Positions 10,031 to 18,662 of a stretch of 64,000 nucleotides of DNA are shown here, in pieces (positions within the stretch are counted from its first letter, which is position 1; each line of letters opens with the position of its first letter). Origin of the DNA: Nicoletella semolina (GTDB taxonomy: Bacteria; Pseudomonadota; Gammaproteobacteria; Enterobacterales; Pasteurellaceae); contig NZ_SLXJ01000005.1 in NCBI RefSeq assembly GCF_004345745.1, forward strand, positions 78,931-142,930. Direction: 5' to 3'. The notes beneath the pieces were generated by a model that searched no databases, had not been told where the DNA came from, and worked only from the letters and a program-made list of their open reading frames with translations. A program made the position numbers and the translations under genes.

Positions 10031-10049
10031 ATAAATGAAAATCATTATT
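10031..10049 (-). promoter_or_regulatory. Putative Fur box upstream of hxuB
   Basis: The 19-mer ATAAATGAAAATCATTATT matches the classical GATAATGATAATCATTATC consensus at 14 of 19 positions and lies 94 bp upstream of the hxuB start. Placement before a heme-uptake operon supports iron regulation by Fur. No binding data can be inferred. Confidence 0.6.
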
Positions 10050-10093
10050 ATTTTCTTTTATGTTTATTTTACCTATTTTATTCTACAATATGT

Positions 10094-10117
10094 ACTCCCT
10101 CCGTTTATAGAGGGAGT
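10094..10117. repeat. Short intergenic palindrome (GAGGGAGT hairpin)
   Basis: An 8-bp perfect stem (ACTCCCTC / GAGGGAGT) closes an 8-nt loop CGTTTATA between hxuB and purH. Related hairpins with a GGGAG arm occur at 22356-22380, 61694-61725 and 63802-63818, suggesting a dispersed small palindromic repeat family. There is no clear U-tract on either side, so it is not called a terminator. Confidence 0.5.
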
Positions 10118-10160
10118 TGCTTATAGGCTGAAGATGGAAGGAACTAAAAGAGAGGATAAA

Positions 10161-11759
10161 TCAATGGCGGAAATGACGAACGCCAGTTAATACCATTGCC
10201 ATTTTATGTTCATTTGCAGCATCAATGACTTCCTGATCTCGCATTGAGCCACCAGGGTGAATGACGCAAGTGATGCCAATTTTTGCGGCTGCATCTATTC
10301 CATCACGGAATGGAAAAAAAGCATCGGATGCCATTACGCAACCTGCAACTTGTAACCCTTCATCTTCGGCTTTAATACCTGCAATTTTGGCGGAATAAAC
10401 TCGGCTCATTTGTCCTGCTCCAATACCAATCGTCTGTTTATTTTTGGCATAAACGATAGCATTCGATTTGACATATTTTGCGACTTTCCAACAGAACAAT
10501 AGATCTTCAAGCTCTGCTTTACTTGGTTTACGCTCGGATACGACTTGTAAATCCTCTGGAGAAATCATTTTCTGATCTGCGTCTTGAACCAATAATCCGC
10601 CACTGACCCGTTTAAAATCAAGGCGTTGCTGAGTTGTATGTAATTCGCCACATTCTAGTATGCGCACATTTTTCTTTTTCGCTAAAATGACACGAGCCTC
10701 TTCAGAGACTTTTGGAGCAATAATTACTTCAACAAATTGACGTTCAATAATAGCGTGTGCGGTATCTGCTTGCAGTTCTCGATTAAAGGCAATGATTCCA
10801 CCAAATGCAGAAGTCGGATCGGTTTGATAAGCTCGTTCATAGGCTTCAAGGCTATTTTCACCTAATGCAACACCACAAGGATTAGCGTGTTTTACAATCA
10901 CACAAGCAGGTTCTGAAAATTCTTTGACACATTCTAAAGCCGCATCGCTATCTGCGATATTGTTGTAAGAAAGTGATTTACCTTGTAACTGGATAGCAGT
11001 TGCAATGCTGGCCTCAGTTTGTTCTTGTTCAATATAAAAGGCTGCATTTTGATGGCTATTTTCGCCATAACGCATTGTTTGTTTGCGGATAAAGTTTAGG
11101 TTGAGTGTGCGAGGAAATTGTCCACAATGTTGCGAAATATCTTCTTCTGCACTAGCAAGATAAGGCGGTACTTTTTGTCCGAAATAGTTGGCAATCATTG
11201 CATCGTATTGTGCAGTATGTTCAAAGGCTTTGATCGCAAGGTTGAAACGAGTATCAAGAGAGAGGCTGTTTTGATGCTGATCCATTTCAGCGAGAACAGC
11301 ATTAAAATCATCATTATTGACAATAATGGCAACATCTTTATGATTTTTCGCCGCAGAACGCACCATTGTCGGTCCACCAATATCAATATTTTCTATCGCT
11401 TTTTCCAAGGTACAGTCAGGGCGAGTAACCGTTTGTTTGAATGGATAAAGATTGACAACAACCATATCAATGTTTTCAATGCCGTGCTGTGTCATCACTT
11501 CATCATCAATGCCTCTTCGACCAAGAATGCCGCCGTGAACTTTAGGGTGTAGCGTTTTTACTCGTCCGTCCATCATTTCAGGAAATCCTGTATAATCAGA
11601 CACTTCGATCACATTTAAGCCATTTTCAGCCAGTAATTTAGCCGTACCGCCTGTTGAAAGTAATTTTATTCCTCGCTGGGCTAATCCCTGAGCAAATTCT
11701 ATAATCCCTGTTTTGTCAGAAACACTCAGTAATGCTTGCTGGATAGGACGATTAGTCAT
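10161..11759 (-). CDS. purH: Bifunctional AICAR transformylase / IMP cyclohydrolase
   Basis: A 532-residue enzyme for the last two steps of de novo purine synthesis (AICAR to FAICAR to IMP), cytoplasmic. The N-terminal MGS-like cyclohydrolase domain begins [20 protein letters not shown] and carries [11 protein letters not shown]. The transformylase domain has the conserved K-H pair in [13 protein letters not shown] (~residue 287-299) and ends [18 protein letters not shown] with a C-terminal GVRHFRH. Length is as expected (529 in E. coli). The gene is monocistronic here, without purD following, and has a PurR-type operator just upstream. Confidence 0.96.
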   Translation of the reverse strand: MTNRPIQQALLSVSDKTGIIEFAQGLAQRGIKLLSTGGTAKLLAENGLNVIEVSDYTGFPEMMDGRVKTLHPKVHGGILGRRGIDDEVMTQHGIENIDMVVVNLYPFKQTVTRPDCTLEKAIENIDIGGPTMVRSAAKNHKDVAIIVNNDDFNAVLAEMDQHQNSLSLDTRFNLAIKAFEHTAQYDAMIANYFGQKVPPYLASAEEDISQHCGQFPRTLNLNFIRKQTMRYGENSHQNAAFYIEQEQTEASIATAIQLQGKSLSYNNIADSDAALECVKEFSEPACVIVKHANPCGVALGENSLEAYERAYQTDPTSAFGGIIAFNRELQADTAHAIIERQFVEVIIAPKVSEEARVILAKKKNVRILECGELHTTQQRLDFKRVSGGLLVQDADQKMISPEDLQVVSERKPSKAELEDLLFCWKVAKYVKSNAIVYAKNKQTIGIGAGQMSRVYSAKIAGIKAEDEGLQVAGCVMASDAFFPFRDGIDAAAKIGITCVIHPGGSMRDQEVIDAANEHKMAMVLTGVRHFRH

Positions 11760-11815
11760 TTCATTTTTCCTTAGTGATTTTAAAATAGTTATAAATACGA
11801 AACCGAAAAATTATA

Positions 11816-11831
11816 ACGCAAACGGTTGCTA
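11816..11831 (-). promoter_or_regulatory. Putative PurR operator of purH
   Basis: ACGCAAACGGTTGCTA matches the PurR consensus ACGCAAACGTTTGCGT at 13 of 16 positions, and the strong left half-site is perfect. It lies 57 bp upstream of the purH start, a normal operator position for purine genes. Confidence 0.75.
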
Positions 11832-12358
11832 AAAGCTATTTTTGCCATTTTGTGTGAACGTTCATTTATATGTTTATTCTTGAGCTAATCTACATGCCAA
11901 AATAATTTGTACCTCTCAGTAGCTTTGCTATGCCATCGAATGGCTTTGTAGCCGCCAATTGGAAAATTCGCTCCAAAGACCAGCTAGACGACAACATTTG
12001 CATCACGGATAATGCTGACAAAATCTGTAATGTAACGCATTCTTATGGTGAATGAGTTTATGAGATGTGTAAATAGTTGGAAAAAGAATTAAGAGAAGGA
12101 TTCGTGTGTTTGTAAAAAGTGACGTATAGCAATATCACAATAAACTCAAGCAAGGAATGTGGGCAGAAAATAACCTCGAAGAAAAGAGAAAGTATCCCTT
12201 TGAAGACACTTTGTTACAAAATAGGCATATTTCAATATAGGTCACCTATTGGAATACATAAATAAGGTTGAAACCTACGGTACATTTACGGAACTCTCGC
12301 TAAATCAATTCGATTGAACCTTGCTGCTTAGCAAACTAGTAATTAATTTAAAGAAAAA
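11832..12358. other. Long gene-free region with a 41-codon remnant frame
   Basis: About 530 bp between purH and the tRNA genes. The only noteworthy frame runs from the ATG at 11930 to TGA at 12055 (41 residues, begins MPSNGFVAANWKIRSKDQL). Translation past its stop in the same frame stays protein-like but is broken by further stops, suggesting a decayed gene. I do not recognise the family. There is no terminator or RNA gene that I can support. Confidence 0.35.
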
Positions 12359-12435
<77 letters not shown>

Positions 12436-12453
12436 AATTAATATGAATAAAGA

Positions 12454-12530
12454 TGGTCGGCGAGATAGGATTTGAACCTACGACCCACTGGTCCCAAACC
12501 AGTTGCGCTACCAAGCTGCGCTACTCGCCG
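12454..12530 (-). tRNA. tRNA-Pro (anticodon TGG)
   Basis: A 77-nt gene with encoded CCA on the minus strand. The acceptor CGGCGAG pairs with CTCGCCG. The anticodon loop TTTGGGA and T-loop GTTCAAATCC are intact. The C1 start typical of proline tRNAs is present. It is probably cotranscribed with tRNA-Arg. Confidence 0.95.
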
Positions 12531-12668
12531 TAAAAGATTAAGACTTGAGCATTATAGTTTTTTTCCATTTTTCGTCAATGAAATTATGGCTAATAATATA
12601 TTAAATGAATGTTCTTTGAACATAATTGAATTGTTGCTTATCAAAATGTAATTTTTTTGCGAAAATAG

Positions 12669-12684
12669 ACGCAATCGTTTTCTT
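12669..12684 (+). promoter_or_regulatory. Possible PurR operator upstream of folD
   Basis: ACGCAATCGTTTTCTT agrees with the PurR consensus ACGCAAACGTTTGCGT at 13 of 16 positions and lies 32 bp before the folD ATG. FolD makes the 10-formyl-THF used by PurH, so purine control would make sense. The right half-site is weak. Confidence 0.45.
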
Positions 12685-12716
12685 AGCTTTTATTATCGGT
12701 CTTACAGGAGAATTTA

Positions 12717-13577
12717 ATGGCAGCTCAAATTATTTCAGGTGTTTTGCTTGCTAATCAAATTAAAACGCAAATTGCGGAGCAAATTGCCTTTTTCGTTCAA
12801 CAAGGGCATCGAGCCCCAGGATTAGCTGTTATTTTGTTAGGAACAGATCCTGCTTCTCAGGTGTATGTTAATAGTAAGCGTAAAACTTGTGCGGAAATCG
12901 GTATTCAATCTCAATCTTATGATTTGCCAGCAGAAACTACAGAAACGGAATTGTTAGCTTTAATTGATAAACTCAATAATGATGAGAAGGTTGATGGTAT
13001 TTTGGTACAGCTGCCTCTGCCTAATCAAATTGATGCGATAAAAGTGATTGAAGCTATTTTACCGTCTAAAGATGTTGATGGTTTTCACCCTTACAATGTG
13101 GGGCGATTATGTCAGCGTATTCCAACTTTACGAGCATGTACCCCTTATGGTGTGATGAGGTTGTTAGAACAATCTAAGGTAAAATTACAAGGGAAACACG
13201 CCGTAATTGTGGGAGCATCTAACATCGTTGGCAGACCGATGTCATTAGAACTATTATTAGCAGGCTGCACGGTTACCATTACACATCGTTTTACCCAAGA
13301 TCTTGCCCTACATATTTCTCAGGCAGATATTGTTGTAGTGGCGGTAGGTAAGCCACATTTTATTCAGGGTGAATGGATAAAAGAAGGTGCAATAGTGATT
13401 GATGTTGGGATTAATCGTCTTGAAGATGGTCGCTTGGTTGGTGATGTGGAGTTTGATAAGGCTGCTTCAAAAGCGAGTTTTATTACGCCTGTACCAGGGG
13501 GAGTTGGTCCAATGACGGTCGCAATGTTAATGCAAAATACGCTACAAACTTATTTAGAGCATATCGGATATAATTAA
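12717..13577 (+). CDS. folD: Methylene-THF dehydrogenase / methenyl-THF cyclohydrolase
   Basis: A 286-residue bifunctional enzyme converting 5,10-methylene-THF to 10-formyl-THF with NADP, cytoplasmic. Diagnostic motifs are [14 protein letters not shown] (residue ~50, containing the catalytic Lys), [11 protein letters not shown] (~98-108) and [15 protein letters not shown]. The NADP site is [13 protein letters not shown] ([16 protein letters not shown]) and the C-terminal segment is [30 protein letters not shown] ribosome site precedes the ATG. It is convergent with tmcA, only 7 bp between stop codons. Confidence 0.96.
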   Translation: MAAQIISGVLLANQIKTQIAEQIAFFVQQGHRAPGLAVILLGTDPASQVYVNSKRKTCAEIGIQSQSYDLPAETTETELLALIDKLNNDEKVDGILVQLPLPNQIDAIKVIEAILPSKDVDGFHPYNVGRLCQRIPTLRACTPYGVMRLLEQSKVKLQGKHAVIVGASNIVGRPMSLELLLAGCTVTITHRFTQDLALHISQADIVVVAVGKPHFIQGEWIKEGAIVIDVGINRLEDGRLVGDVEFDKAASKASFITPVPGGVGPMTVAMLMQNTLQTYLEHIGYN

Positions 13578-13584
13578 GTCTTTA

Positions 13585-15414
13585 TCAACTTGAACGGTTG
13601 GCTGCAATTTCAGAAGGCAGCCGTTTTTGAATGTGAAGACGTAGCTTCGTAAGCTCATCTTTAGAATATGTTTTTTGATTATCTGCTAGAAAACCGTGAA
13701 TTGGCTGATATTTGTTCAATCTATATAAGCTCGCATAGCAGCTAGATAGTGTCCGTTTGGCATAAGCAAAACCAATAATATTTTGCCAATCTGCTTCATT
13801 GAGAACAGTGCGGCTTAAGTTTTTTGGCGGTAGAAAATCTACAAATTTTTGTGCAAAAGGCAATAACCAACAATCTCGTTGCCACCGCTTTTTTGCCTGC
13901 TCAACAAAAATATTACCTTGCTCAGAAATAGGATAAAGCATAATCGCACTGTGATGTCCACTACTTGCCTCAGCCGTTGGCGTAATTTGTACCAAATGAA
14001 AGCCACAATGTTGCCAAAAAGCAAACAGTTCGATACTCAAACCAAAACTCACGGAAATAAAATCAAGCGGTCGTTTTTCCCGCTTTTTTTGCAAAATAAA
14101 CTGGCTAACTAACCGCTTACCTATCCCCTGTCGTTGTAAATGAGGCTGTACCGCAAGGCGTGAAATGCGTATAGATTGCAATTGACAAGCCTTAGGCAAA
14201 TTACCTTGAAAGCAAAGGTACTGGGCGACAAGATTCCCCTGTGGGCGGCGTTCTCCTCGCCAAATGGCTTGCGTAAGTTCCTCGCTTATTCCTCCCTCTG
14301 ATATCGCCCAAATGCCACCTTGTAATTGCTGTTCATCAATGCTCTTATATAAATGTTGATCGGCGGCATCAAATAGACGGCGTAAATCAGTTGGCGTCGT
14401 CTTATAGTGTGCGTAAGCAAGCAACTGGTAGAAGCAACTTAGACTATCTGGATTTGGATTAAGGTCATCTTCTAGCAGTAACAAACGGTGGATAAATTGT
14501 TCCAGTGGATCATTTTTGCTAAAACGCAGCGGTTCGGTAAGCTGCCAATGGGCAAGTGTTCGTTTAATTTGTGTAGGGAGCTTTAGCGAGAACCCTCGCC
14601 CAGTCCCCTCATAATGGTAAGTGGTTGTACTCAGAACCAGCTTGCGAAAAGTATGGCAAAAATGGCGTAGCATTGGCAATGGCAAGCTGGCAGCTTCATC
14701 AACAAATAACCAACTATCATAAGAAATTTCTTGATTTTCAATCAGTTGAACTAATTTATCTGGTGCAATAAAACGTAAATTTAGGTGAGAGAGTGTTTGC
14801 TGCCAAAATTGCGGTAAAGAGGCTTGGCTACGAGCAGTTATAATAACATTTTCGGTTTGAGCAAGTAGGTCAGCCAGTTTACCCGCAAGCGTTGATTTTC
14901 CTCGACCTCGAGGGGCAGTAATCAAATGTACGTCAGCATAATGTGTCGGCAATTTTGCGAAAATATCAGCTTGTTCTGCGGTTAAATTACAATTTTTTGA
15001 GCAAAAATGACCGCTCGAAGAAGGCAAACACGCTGGAAAATCGCTCACGACCTCGAACTTAAATTCACGAACCAGTTGCTTGAAATGGCGATAAAAATTA
15101 GGTGTTACAATAAGAGATGAGTGCCAGCGTAAGCTGTCATTATCAAGACAATTCGCTAAATTTTCCCAATTGGGGCAAATTAAGAATAATGTGCCGTTGG
15201 CACTGATTGTGCCAGCTACAATCGCTAACGCTTCAAGGTGCAAACTTACTCCCTGTTTAGATCGCATATCATAGATTGCACAGGGAAATTCCTGACCTAA
15301 TAAACACCTTGCATTGGAAAAAGCGACGGAAGATTCGCTTTTTTCCTCACTTAATCTTAGGCAATTAACTGGAATTGTCGGAGAATACGCTGTAATGATG
15401 ACTAGCTTACGCAT
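13585..15414 (-). CDS. tmcA: tRNA(Met) cytidine acetyltransferase
   Basis: A 609-residue RNA helicase-like/GNAT enzyme that makes ac4C at the wobble position of elongator tRNA-Met, using ATP and acetyl-CoA. The Walker A motif APRGRGKSTLAGKLA lies near residue 162-177 and a DEAA box (LFVDEAASLPLPMLRHF) near 235. The GNAT acetyl-CoA site is QPHLQRQGIGKRLVSQ near 428-443. It is somewhat shorter than E. coli TmcA (671). Its ATG overlaps the ybeY stop codon by one base (TAATG), so the two are translationally coupled. Confidence 0.9.
   Translation of the reverse strand: MRKLVIITAYSPTIPVNCLRLSEEKSESSVAFSNARCLLGQEFPCAIYDMRSKQGVSLHLEALAIVAGTISANGTLFLICPNWENLANCLDNDSLRWHSSLIVTPNFYRHFKQLVREFKFEVVSDFPACLPSSSGHFCSKNCNLTAEQADIFAKLPTHYADVHLITAPRGRGKSTLAGKLADLLAQTENVIITARSQASLPQFWQQTLSHLNLRFIAPDKLVQLIENQEISYDSWLFVDEAASLPLPMLRHFCHTFRKLVLSTTTYHYEGTGRGFSLKLPTQIKRTLAHWQLTEPLRFSKNDPLEQFIHRLLLLEDDLNPNPDSLSCFYQLLAYAHYKTTPTDLRRLFDAADQHLYKSIDEQQLQGGIWAISEGGISEELTQAIWRGERRPQGNLVAQYLCFQGNLPKACQLQSIRISRLAVQPHLQRQGIGKRLVSQFILQKKREKRPLDFISVSFGLSIELFAFWQHCGFHLVQITPTAEASSGHHSAIMLYPISEQGNIFVEQAKKRWQRDCWLLPFAQKFVDFLPPKNLSRTVLNEADWQNIIGFAYAKRTLSSCYASLYRLNKYQPIHGFLADNQKTYSKDELTKLRLHIQKRLPSEIAANRSS
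13600..13628 (+). terminator. folD terminator embedded in the 3' end of tmcA
   Basis: GGCTGC (13600-13605) pairs with GCAGCC (13617-13622) and is followed by GTTTTT on the plus strand. It lies 23 bp after the folD stop. The stem falls inside the last codons of the convergent tmcA gene, so the same bases serve as code on one strand and as terminator on the other. Confidence 0.6.
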
Positions 15415-15917
15415 TACTGAGCAAATTCAGCCTCAATCAGCTTTTCGCTTAAATAAGGATCAGCAAAGCCTAAAGATTGCATAATCGTTGTTTCAAGACT
15501 TTCCATTTCCTCTGCTTCAGCGTCAGTTAAATGATCATAACCGAGCAGATGTAATGTACCGTGAATGGTAAGATGTGCCCAATGTGCCTCAAGTGGCTTG
15601 TTTTGTTCCAAAGCTTCTTGTTCAACGACTGAACGACAAATCACTAAGTCGCCAAGTAAGGGCAACTCAATATTCGCTGGTGCTTCAAACGGAAATGAAA
15701 GTACATTTGTGGGCTTATCTTTGCCACGATAAGTTAAATTAAGCTGATGGCTTTCTGACTCATCAACGATCCGAATGGTGATCTCCGTTTCTGGGTAAGC
15801 TGTATTATTGGCTTCGGTCGATAATGCCTTATCCACCCAATGTTGAAACTGCGATAGTAAAGGGAGATTGTCGCTATTTTCGCTAGCAATTTGAAGATCA
15901 ATATAAAGTGAAGACAT
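15414..15917 (-). CDS. ybeY: Endoribonuclease YbeY
   Basis: A 167-residue zinc metalloprotein needed for 16S rRNA 3' maturation and ribosome quality control. The UPF0054 zinc motif is intact: [15 protein letters not shown] (residues ~115-129) with three histidines. The upstream [15 protein letters not shown] segment is also typical. Length matches the family (155-170). It is followed directly by tmcA with a one-base overlap. Confidence 0.95.
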   Translation of the reverse strand: MSSLYIDLQIASENSDNLPLLSQFQHWVDKALSTEANNTAYPETEITIRIVDESESHQLNLTYRGKDKPTNVLSFPFEAPANIELPLLGDLVICRSVVEQEALEQNKPLEAHWAHLTIHGTLHLLGYDHLTDAEAEEMESLETTIMQSLGFADPYLSEKLIEAEFAQ

Positions 15918-15953
15918 TGCAAAAATTTCCTTGAAGAAGACCGCTACTTACGA

Positions 15954-16409
15954 TTATTGCCATTTTTTTACTGCGAGCTGATCGCTTTCTCGCCCCTCAA
16001 CCCAGCGTTCTCCGCTTTGTGTTTTTTCTCGCTTCCAAAATGGGACTTCTGTTTTTAAATAATCCATTATAAATTCATTGGCATGGTATGCCTCGCCTCG
16101 ATGAGTTGCACTAACCCCCACCAACACAATATCATCGCCAGTATAAAGCTGCCCTATTCGATGAATAATCGCAACACGTTGTAACTCAAAACGGCGACGA
16201 GCCTCAACGACGATGTGATTCAATGCTTTTTCTGTCATCGCAGGATAATGCTCAAGAAACAAACTAGAAATCGTATCGCCTAAATTCATTTCTCGAACTT
16301 TCCCTATAAATAATGTAGTCGCCCCAACAGTCGCTGGTTCGCTAAGCCAATCATAAATAGCGGTTTGATCAAAGGTCTCTAGTTGTACTTGAATGAATGT
16401 TTGTTCCAT
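15954..16409 (-). CDS. moaE: Molybdopterin synthase catalytic subunit MoaE
   Basis: The large subunit of molybdopterin synthase, which inserts sulfur carried by MoaD into cPMP. The chosen start gives 151 residues (MEQTFIQVQLETF), matching E. coli MoaE (150), with an AGAGGG ribosome site 5 nt upstream. An upstream in-frame ATG at 16433, just after the moaD stop (TAAAATG), would add 8 residues and is also possible. Conserved motifs include GATTLFIGKVREMNLGD, LEHYPAMTEKAL, MDYLKTEVPFWKRE (active-site lysines) and GERWVEGRESDQ. It is the last gene of moaACDE. Confidence 0.94.
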   Translation of the reverse strand: MEQTFIQVQLETFDQTAIYDWLSEPATVGATTLFIGKVREMNLGDTISSLFLEHYPAMTEKALNHIVVEARRRFELQRVAIIHRIGQLYTGDDIVLVGVSATHRGEAYHANEFIMDYLKTEVPFWKREKTQSGERWVEGRESDQLAVKKWQ

Positions 16410-16434
16410 TTTGCCCTCTGCTTTATCCTTCATT

Positions 16435-16680
16435 TTATCCCCCAGTAACAGGTGGGAAAAATGCCACTTCATCGCCATTTTTAATCTCGCTTTCTAGGCT
16501 GGAAATCGTCTGATTAATGGCAACTAACAATTTGCCATCTTCTAACGCAAGTCGCCATTTTTGCCCTTGTTGAGCAAGATGTTGGCGAAGCTGTTCAGCA
16601 GTTTGAAAATCAGCTGGCAATACGAGGCTTTCCACGCCTACTAATTCTCGTGTTTGAGCAAAAAATAATATTTTAATCAC
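16435..16680 (-). CDS. moaD: Molybdopterin synthase sulfur carrier subunit MoaD
   Basis: An 81-residue ubiquitin-fold protein ending in the essential Gly-Gly (FFPPVTGG), which is adenylated and thiocarboxylated. Size and the final motif are exactly those of MoaD. It lies 9 bp downstream of moaC and abuts moaE. Confidence 0.94.
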   Translation of the reverse strand: MIKILFFAQTRELVGVESLVLPADFQTAEQLRQHLAQQGQKWRLALEDGKLLVAINQTISSLESEIKNGDEVAFFPPVTGG

Positions 16681-16689
16681 TGTTTTTCC

Positions 16690-17169
16690 TTATTCCACAT
16701 TAAAATCGCCTGATTTACCGCCGCTTTTATGAAGTAGGCGAACATATTCAATCACCATATCTTTTTGTACAGCCTTGCACATATCATAAATCGTTAATGC
16801 AGCAACACTTGCCGCTGTCAAGGCTTCCATTTCTACCCCTGTTTTACCTGTTAATTTGCACACCGATTCAATACGCACTTGATGGGTATCTGGTAATGCT
16901 TGAAGCTGCACCTCGACTTTAGTGAGTAGAAGTGGGTGGCAAAGCGGAATCAATTCCCACGTTTTTTTAGCGGCTTGAATGCCCGCAATACGAGCAGTAG
17001 CGAACACATCACCTTTGTGATGATTGCCAGATAAAATCCTTTCCAATGTTTCTTTACGCATCGAAACCAGAGCTTCCGCTTTGGCGATACGAATAGTGTC
17101 TTGTTTCATTGAAACATCAACCATATTCGCTTCGCCTTGTGTGTTGATATGTGTAAATGTTGTTGTCAT
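16690..17169 (-). CDS. moaC: Cyclic pyranopterin monophosphate synthase MoaC
   Basis: A 159-residue enzyme converting the MoaA product (3',8-cH2GTP) to cPMP. Conserved segments are [32 protein letters not shown] and [25 protein letters not shown] with the catalytic region [19 protein letters not shown]. Length equals E. coli MoaC (161). It is separated from moaA by 84 bp and is followed closely by moaD. Confidence 0.96.
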   Translation of the reverse strand: MTTTFTHINTQGEANMVDVSMKQDTIRIAKAEALVSMRKETLERILSGNHHKGDVFATARIAGIQAAKKTWELIPLCHPLLLTKVEVQLQALPDTHQVRIESVCKLTGKTGVEMEALTAASVAALTIYDMCKAVQKDMVIEYVRLLHKSGGKSGDFNVE

Positions 17170-17253
17170 TTGTGTGCCATTTAAATCTGAAAAATGAAAT
17201 TTTGTAAAAAAGTGCCAAACTTACCGCTTGGAGAATGGCTTTTTCTTGCGATT

Positions 17254-18288
17254 TTATCCGCCAATGCTAGCGAGATTATTACGAATACCACTATTACCAA
17301 TATGCAGATAATGGTGTTCTCGTTTGCCCTGTAAAGCGGATTTTAAACGAGCTTCAAGTTGCAATTGATGTGAGTCTGATTGCAGTAAATCACGCAAATC
17401 AATCCCTTCTTCGCCGAATAAACAGAGATGTAGCTTGCCTAATGCGGAGACCCTTAAACGGTTACAGCTTGCACAGAAGTTTTTTTCATAAGGCATAATT
17501 AACCCAATTTCCCCTTGATAATCGGGGTGTGCTAACACTTTGGCAGGCCCGTCTGAAAGCGATTTTGACTGTAACTGCCAGCCAACTTGAAGCAGCCGAT
17601 CTAAAATAGATTGCCCAGAGAGATGTTGCTGCTTAAAAAAATGCTCCATCTCGTTAGTTTCCATCAATTCGATAAAACGCATTTGAATTGGACGATTTTT
17701 AATCCATCGTAAAAAATCGTCAAGCCCTTTTACTGTATATTGTTTCATCAATACGGCATTCACTTTGATTTTGTTGTATCCCACTTCAAAAGCGTTATCA
17801 ATGCCTTTGAGAATGGAATGAAGTTTGTTTTCACCTGTAATCAGCTGGAATTGACGAGGATCGAGACTATCTACACTCACATTAATATGGCTAATACCTG
17901 CTTCTTTCCATAACCCCACATCACGCTCCATTCGATAACCATTGGTCGTTAAAGCAACTTGGCGAATACCTTTGGTTTGTGCAATGGTATGAGCAATTTC
18001 AAGGAAATCCTTCCGCAAAGTGGGTTCACCACCTGTAATGCGGACTTTTTCAGTCCCCAGCTGGGCAAATGTGTGAACTAAACGCTGAATTTCAGAGAGG
18101 GCAAGAAACGTCTGTTTATCCGCTGGCGGTTGGTAGCCATCAGGTAAACAATAATTACAACGGAAATTACAAACATCGGTAATGGATAATCTCAAATAAA
18201 CATATTGCCGTTGAAAACGATCAATGAGTCCTATTCCTTGATGAGAAAAATCATCACCGACATTTTTTATCGGGATAATATTTTGCAT
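17254..18288 (-). CDS. moaA: GTP 3',8-cyclase MoaA (radical SAM)
   Basis: The first enzyme of molybdenum cofactor synthesis. The radical-SAM cluster motif CNFRCNYC lies about 40 residues from the chosen start. The second cluster is in FCASCNRLRVSALGKLHLC, and the protein ends in the functional Gly-Gly (LASIGG). I place the start at 18288 (MQNIIPIKNVG, 344 residues) because AAGGTG lies 5 nt upstream. The longer frame to 18342 would add 18 non-conserved residues. The gene heads moaA-moaC-moaD-moaE and has a promoter and structured leader upstream. Confidence 0.95.
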   Translation of the reverse strand: MQNIIPIKNVGDDFSHQGIGLIDRFQRQYVYLRLSITDVCNFRCNYCLPDGYQPPADKQTFLALSEIQRLVHTFAQLGTEKVRITGGEPTLRKDFLEIAHTIAQTKGIRQVALTTNGYRMERDVGLWKEAGISHINVSVDSLDPRQFQLITGENKLHSILKGIDNAFEVGYNKIKVNAVLMKQYTVKGLDDFLRWIKNRPIQMRFIELMETNEMEHFFKQQHLSGQSILDRLLQVGWQLQSKSLSDGPAKVLAHPDYQGEIGLIMPYEKNFCASCNRLRVSALGKLHLCLFGEEGIDLRDLLQSDSHQLQLEARLKSALQGKREHHYLHIGNSGIRNNLASIGG

Positions 18289-18473
18289 TTGACACCTTTC
18301 TAAATACGAGAGGACGGCTAATTTCTCAACAATCCTTGGCAAAATTTTGCTGGCACAGCTTCCATATTGAATAACTTAAGTGAAACGCAAGTAGCTTAAA
18401 TAAAACAACTTAGGCGGTCTGGCTCGGAGTCTTAAAGTCGCTTTATTCTAGTCATCTTAACTGTATTAGGCAA
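18289..18473 (-). promoter_or_regulatory. moaA promoter and structured leader, possible Moco riboswitch
   Basis: On the minus strand, TTGCCT (18468-18473) and TAGAAT (18445-18450) are spaced 17 bp apart, a good sigma-70 promoter. That leaves a leader of about 150 nt before the moaA ATG. The leader starts with CTCCGAGCCAGACCGCC (18413-18429), which resembles what I recall of the Moco RNA motif before moaA in enterobacteria. I cannot verify the fold, so the riboswitch part is tentative; the promoter is firmer. Confidence 0.45.
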
Positions 18474-18662
18474 GTACGCAATTTTGCGTATTTAAACACA
18501 AATCATACAATACCTTGTTTTAAGTCATATTTCATTTTTTAGCTTTGCGACTACGATCTCAAAAAAGCCATTTGCATACATTCCAACTAGTTGCATGGGT
18601 TAATGAAATATTGCCTTTCTAAAATTTCTTTTATAATCTCTCTCAATCTATTAGGGGGAAGA

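Noticed and set aside
11118..11552. 144-codon plus-strand frame inside purH
   Set aside because: Shadow of the purH codons; composition is not protein-like and purH is intact on the other strand.
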